Assembly (NCBI GenBank): GCA_017506865.1
Contig: JAFCMP010000540.1
Coordinates: 434,001 to 498,000, forward strand
Source of the DNA: Tribonema minus
Taxonomy: Eukaryota > Sar > Xanthophyceae > Tribonematales > Tribonemataceae
DNA: 64,000 bases
Reading direction: 5' to 3'
Below are positions 58,801 to 64,000 of this stretch, piece by piece; within the stretch, counting starts at the first letter, position 1; every line of letters begins with the position of its first letter. A program made the position numbers and the translations under genes. Below the pieces are notes generated by a model. The model was not told the origin of the DNA. It made no database searches and saw only the letters and a list, made by a program, of their open reading frames with translations.

Positions 58801-61800
58801 TGCCCTACTTGAACTGCAAAGCGTTTTTCTACTCGAGCAGAACGCACGCTGATGGCATGCACTCGGCAGCACCAGCATATGTCATTGCTGCGTACCAGCT
58901 CCAAAACCGCACTGGCGACGACGCAGAGGCCGTGGAGCACGCGCACGTGACGCCATACGTGTGCACTGACACAATAACTTCAACTCACAAACGATGAACT
59001 ACAATACCTACTGCGCTACAACACTGCGCCTCACACCTGCTGACACCATGCCCGTTTACACACGCGGGGCAACGCGCAGGCCTTGGAGCGGTCGGAGGCG
59101 TCAGCGGCGGCGGCGGTGGCGGCGCTGGAGGACGCGGCGCTGCGCGCGGCGGCGGCGGTGGAGGTCGCGGCGGAGGAGGCGGTGGCAGCGGAGGCAGCGC
59201 TCGGCGCACTGGAGGCGAAACTGTCGGGGTGCGCGGCGCGCGCGGAGGCGGGCGGCAGCGAGCTGTGGGCGCTGTGCAGAGCGGACGTGGTGGAGGCCGA
59301 GGTATGTATGTATGGTTCAGCGATTCTTCTGGGCGAGTCTTGCAGGGCTCATTTTGCAGCAAAGGATGGGTGGGCTGAGGTATGTATGTATGGCGCAGCG
59401 AGTCGTCTGCGCGAGTCCTGCAGCGCTCATTGTCGCCCCCCGCTTCCTCGCAGCAGGGTTTGGGGGGCGGCGGGGTGGGCCGAGGTATGTAGGTATGGCG
59501 CGGCGAGTCGTCTGGGCGAGTCCTGCAGTGCTCGCAGCTGCCCCCGTTTCCTCGCAGCAGGGGGCTGTAAGGAGCAGTATTTTCTGCTTCTGCGGAAGGC
59601 TGGGGGGGAGGGGGGGGAGGGGGGCTTGAATGGAGATATGAGCGCTGCGCGCTGTTGTTTTGAGTGACCAAATAGTATGGAAAATACATGACAGCACGCG
59701 CGATGCATCACTTGACGAAGCAAGGAGCGTGTTCGTGTGCATTGCCTCTACGTTGTGGCGCCGTCATACCGGCAGCGGCTGGTCGCGCTGGTATTGGTTG
59801 CCAGACCCGCAAGCGGTGCGTGTTGCATAACCCAAGCTCGCGTGCTTTTGAATCTCACTGATGCGTCCCGCGCGTGTGATGCCAATCGCCGCAGGCCTGC
59901 ATCGGCGGCGCGCGTAGGATGCTGCGCGGGCGCGGCGGCGCGGCTGGCGCGCGCGGAGCGCTGCGCGAGGCAACCACCAAGGTGCGCGCGGCATTTGAAG
60001 TTGCAGTTGAAGTGTTGGTGTTAGTGGTTGAAGCGGCAGCATCGTCAGGCCGCGGCTCGGATCGATGATGGGCGCAGCTGCGGCTAACGTCCGTTCACGG
60101 CGACTGCGTGTGTAGCGCCCAGCGACGACCACGCGGTGCAGCTGCTGCGGAAAGCCGCACCTGCCGCGCGACACGACCGCAGCAGTTTTTGAGCGCTGCT
60201 ACGCATACCAAAGCCAATTCATCCCGCGCACACTTACACACACACCTTCTGCCGCAGGTGAACGCCGTCGCGGACCGACTGGCGCTGCTACGCACACCAA
60301 AGCCAATTCATCCCGCGCACACACGCTCTCGCGGCCCCGCCCGCGTCTGCCGCAGGTGAACGCCGTCGCGGAGCGCCTGGAGCGCGGCGCGCAGCGGCTG
60401 GCTGAGGTGCGCGCCAAGCGCGAGGAGCTGCGCGACGCGCTGGCGGCAGTGCAGGCGGACCTGGCGGCGGTGCAGGCAACGCTCGACGCCGGCGTGCGCG
60501 CACGCGGTGGCGGCAGCAGCGGCGGCGGCGGTGGCAGCGGCGGGGGGGCAGCAGGCGCCAGCAGCGAGGTGCGCAGCCGCCGCGGCGCATGCGGAAGTGT
60601 TGTACACCTTCCTGTTTGACTCTGCGTGCTGATAACGGATGTGTTTGGGCAGTGACTTTATACCTCAACATGTGAAGTAGCAGTGTTTCCATGAAGCAAT
60701 GTAACTGACTGTGTTACGTACCGCTGCAGCACAAGGAGTGGTGCCACGCAGGGACAAGGAGGCGGCGTGCTGCGTCGATGCGGCCGCCAACGCCCGCACG
60801 CGGTGCCGCAGCGCTGCTCAGCATCACTTTCGGCACCAAAACTGAGCACTGCGCTGCGGACGTGACCCTTTTGCCTCACCCCGCCCCTCAAATGTTTACT
60901 GCACCACCGCTCTGCGCACAACGATACTTCGAAACGTGTTGTGCAAAGGGCTTTCCCGCATGCTCAGTCTTCAATGCTATACCGCAGGACAAGGAGGCGG
61001 CACGCTGCGTGGAGGCGGCCGCCATGTCTGCGCGTGGCGCTGCAGCACGGCTCAACGCGCCCCTCGGCGGCGACCACCTGGAAGGGCTGGCGCTAGCCAA
61101 TGACGAGCTGTTTGTGCTGGAGGCGCGGCGCAAGGTAGCGGTGAGCGCCGCGGCGGTGGCGGCGGCGGCGGCGGCGGCGCAGGACCGGCGGCACGAGCAG
61201 GTACGTAGGTAGTGATGACGTAGGTATGTAGGTTTTGATGACGTGCAGGTGGCGCGCGGGGGGCAGCGTATGGAGTGTGAGAGCTTGCAGCGCGTGTGAT
61301 GCTTGGCGTTGCTGGTTGAGGGCACGTTGCGCAGCGCCACGCCACTTGACGTGGGCTCGATTTTGAGGTGCGGAGAAGTTGCAGTGTGCGCACACCGGAA
61401 AGTCAGGTGTGGTTGGTACCGGAGTGCACAAAAGATGTTGATATTTCATGAGCATCCCAATTGCGCCCTCAAATTACGTCCACCGCCTCCTTTTAAGAAC
61501 CAAGTTTTGACCTGCCGGTACATGAATCATCAAAGCAAGCATCTAACTAGGATGTACTAGAAGTCGCAACAGCCACAATGGTACGCAAAAGCTCGCAAAA
61601 GGTCATGGCCTCTTCTCGCCCCCCCCCTCCCAAGGGAGAACCTTTTCACCATCTGAACATCCTCACCCCCCCTTATTTTCATCTCACACGAAACTTCAAC
61701 TATTCATGCGCACAGGCGGAAGTGGAGCTGCGCGCGCAAGAGGAGGCGCTGGCGCGGCAGCAGACGGAGCAGCAGCGCTCCGAGAGCCGGCGCGTCCTCG

Positions 61801-63678
61801 CGCAGGCCGGCACCACGACGGAGCAAGTGCGGCAGCAGGTGCGCACGCGTGCGTACATGTACACATGGGCAGGCGTACTCAGGTGCACAGTGCTGGTCAA
61901 AGGTGCACGCCGCTCAGCAAGCGCGGCGATGGGCGCACGCAATGCTGGTGCGCAGTGCTCAGCGAGTGCGGCAGCACGTGCGCACATGCCCACTGTGCTC
62001 GGCAAATGCACGTGCTCGGCAGTACGTGCGGAAGCGCCACATTGACTCACTGCGCGGCAGTCTCCGCCTGCGACAACTCTGGACACCTGCCAGCGCCCCC
62101 TCGCAGCCTGTCCCAACTCCGTCGCCTGAAGCCCGATGCTGAGCCTTCGCCTTCGTCGCTGCACACACACGCTCTCGCTGCGCGCGCGGCGCAGGCAACC
62201 GAGGGCGGCGTCGCGGGCGCCGCAGCAGTGCTCCGCCTGCGTAGTGTCATCCCTTTACATCCCCTTGTCACCCCTCGCAGCCTGCCCCGGCTTCCTTGCC
62301 TGATGCTGATGCTGAACCCTTGCCTCCCCCCCTGCGTGCGGGGCCCGCGGTGCAGGCGACCGAGGGTGGCGTTGCGGGCGCCTCTGAGATGGCGGCAGCG
62401 CTCAGCGCGGTGGACGCCGCGCGGCCGCTGAGCCTCAACATGCTATCGCTGCGTGCTGCGCAGGCCACCTGCGTAGCGTCAGTGCTCTGCCTGTGGAGCG
62501 CAATCCTTTTTACATCATCTTGCCGTGCCAGCGTCCCCTCGCAGCCTGCCCCGACTCCCGCGCCTGAAGCCCGATGCTAAACCTCCGCCTCCCCCACTGC
62601 GTGCACGCTCTCGCTGCGCAGGCGACTGATGGCGGCGTCGCGGGCGCCTCGGAAATGGTGGCAGCGCTCAGCGCGGTGGACGCCGCGCGCGAGCTGGCGC
62701 GCAAGCTGGAGCACGGCGCGCAGGTGGAGGGCTTCGGCCAGGCGGCGCTTGCGGCGCTGGAGGTGCGTCGGTGGTGTCATACGATCTACTTCAACTTGAA
62801 GTTTGAAGAATCTGAGAGCAGGGATGATTACATCGCCCCTGTTTGAAAGGCTTTCTACTTACGGTGACCAGAAGCTGTGCAAAGCTCATGCGCAGACTGA
62901 GACCCATTGTATAGGGTTATCATGGCAGCGACGGGAGATGCGAAACCCATCGTTGTGCAAATGGGGGGGCGATAGCACACTAGGCTGCTTATTGCAAATC
63001 AAGGATCTCAAAACTTGCGGGGGCGGACCTTGTCGGCACAGGCTCGCGGTGCAAAGAGGAAGCTTGAGTACAATGTTCAAGTTGTATCATGTGCTGTGTG
63101 GCCGTATCTAGGGTCATGTGATGTACTTCTGTTTCGAACTGGAGAATATTCCTGAAAGTACTTTTTATTAATTCTCGCTCAGGGCGCGAAGAAGCCCAGA
63201 TGAATGGCATCTAACTTGAAGCTTGCTGTACAGAATCTACATGTCGCATGACAGTCTGAAAGTGTCTCAACGACAACCACTCAAACGCCGCCGCCGCCAA
63301 ATGGCATCTCGGGATCCTCCCCTACGTCCTCCCATATGTGCCCCCGCCCCCCTGAAAGTGCTTTTATTTGCCTAACTATAGTGTTTTGTTCTCCTAAACA
63401 GACTCATGTCCAAGGAATCAAAATTAAATATTACCTAGGCTGAGACTATCATAGTGGAAAGATCCAAACATTGAAGTGACCTGACTGTGCATGTTCGCTG
63501 AATCGAAAGTATGATTGCGTTGATCTGCTGTCCAATGTTATGCCCACGCCGCGCATGTCGCACGTCTGTGTGTCTTGCACGCGCATGCGCAGGCGGCGCA
63601 CGCAGCGCAAGCGGTGCTGACGCTGGAGCTGCAGGCTAAGGCGGAGGAGGACACGCGGCTTGCAGCATTGCTCAGCAG
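55860..63678 (+). CDS. Ala-rich coiled-coil protein, unknown function (3' end beyond the window)
   Basis: Thirteen exons join in one frame for about 700 residues: 55860-56036, 56180-56251, 56502-56765, 56982-57203, 57815-57991, 58468-58572, 59080-59301, 59895-59981, 60356-60568, 60988-61200, 61716-61838, 62622-62762 and 63593-63678. The first 12 introns are all phase 0; exon 13 ends in phase 2, so the gene continues past the window. The N-terminus is hydrophobic (VLVCTCSVGYVWSL), then basic, and could target the protein to the ER or plastid. A Trp-rich patch (RWSWGAIFGAEE, HPYEWYSDFGM) follows. The rest is Ala/Glu/Arg-rich helix suited to coiled coils (LRAAAAVEVAAEEAVAAEAA; VRAKREELRDALAAVQADLA). 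One Gly/Ser loop lies in exon 9. I recognise no enzyme domain. Most exons carry echoes. Confidence 0.7.
57640..57705 (+). repeat. acceptor-side echo of coiled-coil gene exon 5
   Basis: CCATCAGGCTGCCGCCGGCA, then CGATAACCAGGACGCGGCAG, repeats the exon start at 57811-57870 about 170 bases upstream, with a frame-closing TGA soon after. Confidence 0.85.
58121..58141. repeat. 21-base G run
   Basis: An uninterrupted poly-G tract in intron 5 of the coiled-coil gene. It is one of many G or C homopolymers of 10 or more bases in the window. Confidence 0.9.
59295..59560 (+). repeat. donor-side echoes of coiled-coil gene exon 7
   Basis: GAGGCCGAGGTATGTATGTA at the true donor recurs near 59373 (GGGCTGAGGTATGTATGTAT) and 59478 (GGGCCGAGGTATGTAGGTAT). 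Each copy is followed by the same TGGCGC.GCGAGTCGTCTG and GCGAGTC.TGCAG words. Confidence 0.8.
60194..60280 (+). repeat. acceptor-side echo of coiled-coil gene exon 9
   Basis: CTTCTGCCGCAGGTGAACGC, then CGTCGCGGACCG, copies the true exon start at 60346-60375 together with about 70 bases of preceding intron (CCAAAGCCAATTCATCCCGC). Confidence 0.85.
60745..60800 (+). repeat. acceptor-side echo of coiled-coil gene exon 10
   Basis: GCAGGGACAAGGAGGCGGCG, then TGCTGCGTCGATGCGGCCGC, copies the exon start at 60984-61022 about 240 bases upstream. Confidence 0.8.
62091..62460 (+). repeat. two acceptor-side echoes of coiled-coil gene exon 12
   Basis: The block CTCGCAGCCTG..CC.ACTCC, then GCCTGAAGCCCGATGCTGA, then GCAGGC.ACCGAGGG.GGCGT occurs at 62091-62225 and 62271-62440, and as the true junction at 62525-62700. 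The second echo keeps about 80 bases of exon in frame (ATEGGVAGASEMAAALSAVD). Confidence 0.9.
63165..63357 (-). mobile_element. dispersed element, copy 2, with target-site-like flanks
   Basis: Inverted copy of 50705-50890, keeping the coding end GEDPEMPFGGGGV then stop. It is flanked by near-identical CCTGAAAGTACTTTTTATT (63152-63170) and CCTGAAAGTGCTTTTATTT (63352-63370), which look like a target-site duplication. Confidence 0.6.
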
Positions 63679-63711
63679 GTACATGTACTTTTAATTGTTT
63701 CAAAAATTGCG

Positions 63712-63912
63712 TGCGGCATCAGCTGGCATCGCTGCACCTTGCAATTTATATGCAATGAATCAATGGTAGCAGCGGCTTGCGGACTGCTCAGCAGGTGCAT
63801 CATTACGCGATGTATCCTTTACATGTGATTGTGAACTTGTTGCATGCGACATCAGCTGGCAGTGCTGCGCCTTGCAATTGATATGCAATGAGTTACATTG
63901 GTAGCAGCGGCC
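63712..63912 (+). repeat. tandem duplication after coiled-coil gene exon 13
   Basis: 63712-63778 and 63845-63912 share ATCAGCTGGCA, CCTTGCAATT.ATATGCAATG and GGTAGCAGCGGC. Between them, 63773-63812 repeats the exon 13 end and donor (GCTTGCGGACTGCTCAGCAG, then GTGCAT). Confidence 0.8.
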
Positions 63913-64000
63913 ATGTGAGAAGAAAAAATGAAAGATCACTGCTGATGCAAGGCCTTGCTGGCAGCTCGTACAACCCAGAGAGAGCTGCTCTGGTGCTGCA

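Overview
The window is nuclear DNA from an intron-rich eukaryotic alga. Exons are GC-rich and sit in long, lower-GC introns full of low-complexity sequence. Two observations point to a plastid of red-algal descent acquired by secondary endosymbiosis (haptophyte- or ochrophyte-like). There is a TIC110 gene, and its protein starts with a signal peptide followed by an Ala-Phe-Gly-Pro site of the kind used for import into such plastids. The exact lineage cannot be fixed from the sequence alone. No bacterial operons, rRNA, tRNA or CRISPR were seen.

Layout. Positions 2-148 hold the last codons of an unidentified + strand gene. After about 4 kb without a recognisable gene comes a divergent pair: a small LYR-like protein (minus, 4898-4283) and an algal viperin/RSAD2 (plus, 5014-6732). 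About 7 kb with no confident gene follow. The second divergent pair is a secreted or targeted protein with three treble-clef zinc ribbons (minus, 16500 to at least 14114) and actin-interacting protein 1 (plus, 13 exons, 16662-27985). A 5.4 kb intergenic stretch (27986-33347) carries a large imperfect palindrome, telomere-like repeats and a decayed element. TIC110 (minus, 24 exons, 55554-33348) fills the next 22 kb. An intronless TsaD/Qri7-type tRNA t6A gene (plus, 51593-53038) lies inside TIC110 intron 5. TIC110 is head-to-head with an Ala-rich coiled-coil gene (plus, 13 exons seen, 55860 to beyond the window).

The most unusual feature is how the introns are built. At many exons the splice junction plus 30-100 bases of adjoining exon and intron has been tandemly duplicated into the intron, leaving one to five decayed 'exon echoes' beside the intact exon. 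Acceptor-side echoes lie upstream of the exon and donor-side echoes downstream. This occurs in three unrelated genes on both strands. It explains much of the intron length and creates many decoy splice sites. Other recurrent features are interstitial telomere-like tracts, a perfect 12-base palindrome found three times, dispersed intronic repeats, GC-AG introns, a strong excess of phase-0 introns, and poly-C or CTG-repeat polypyrimidine tracts.

The genes do not form one pathway. Three start-to-start intergenic gaps of 115, 161 and 305 bases suggest that shared bidirectional promoters are the rule. The viperin/LYR pair is functionally suggestive, because LYR proteins commonly serve Fe-S assembly and viperin is an Fe-S enzyme. 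All exon structures were read by eye from splice sites, phase and family resemblance, without transcript data.
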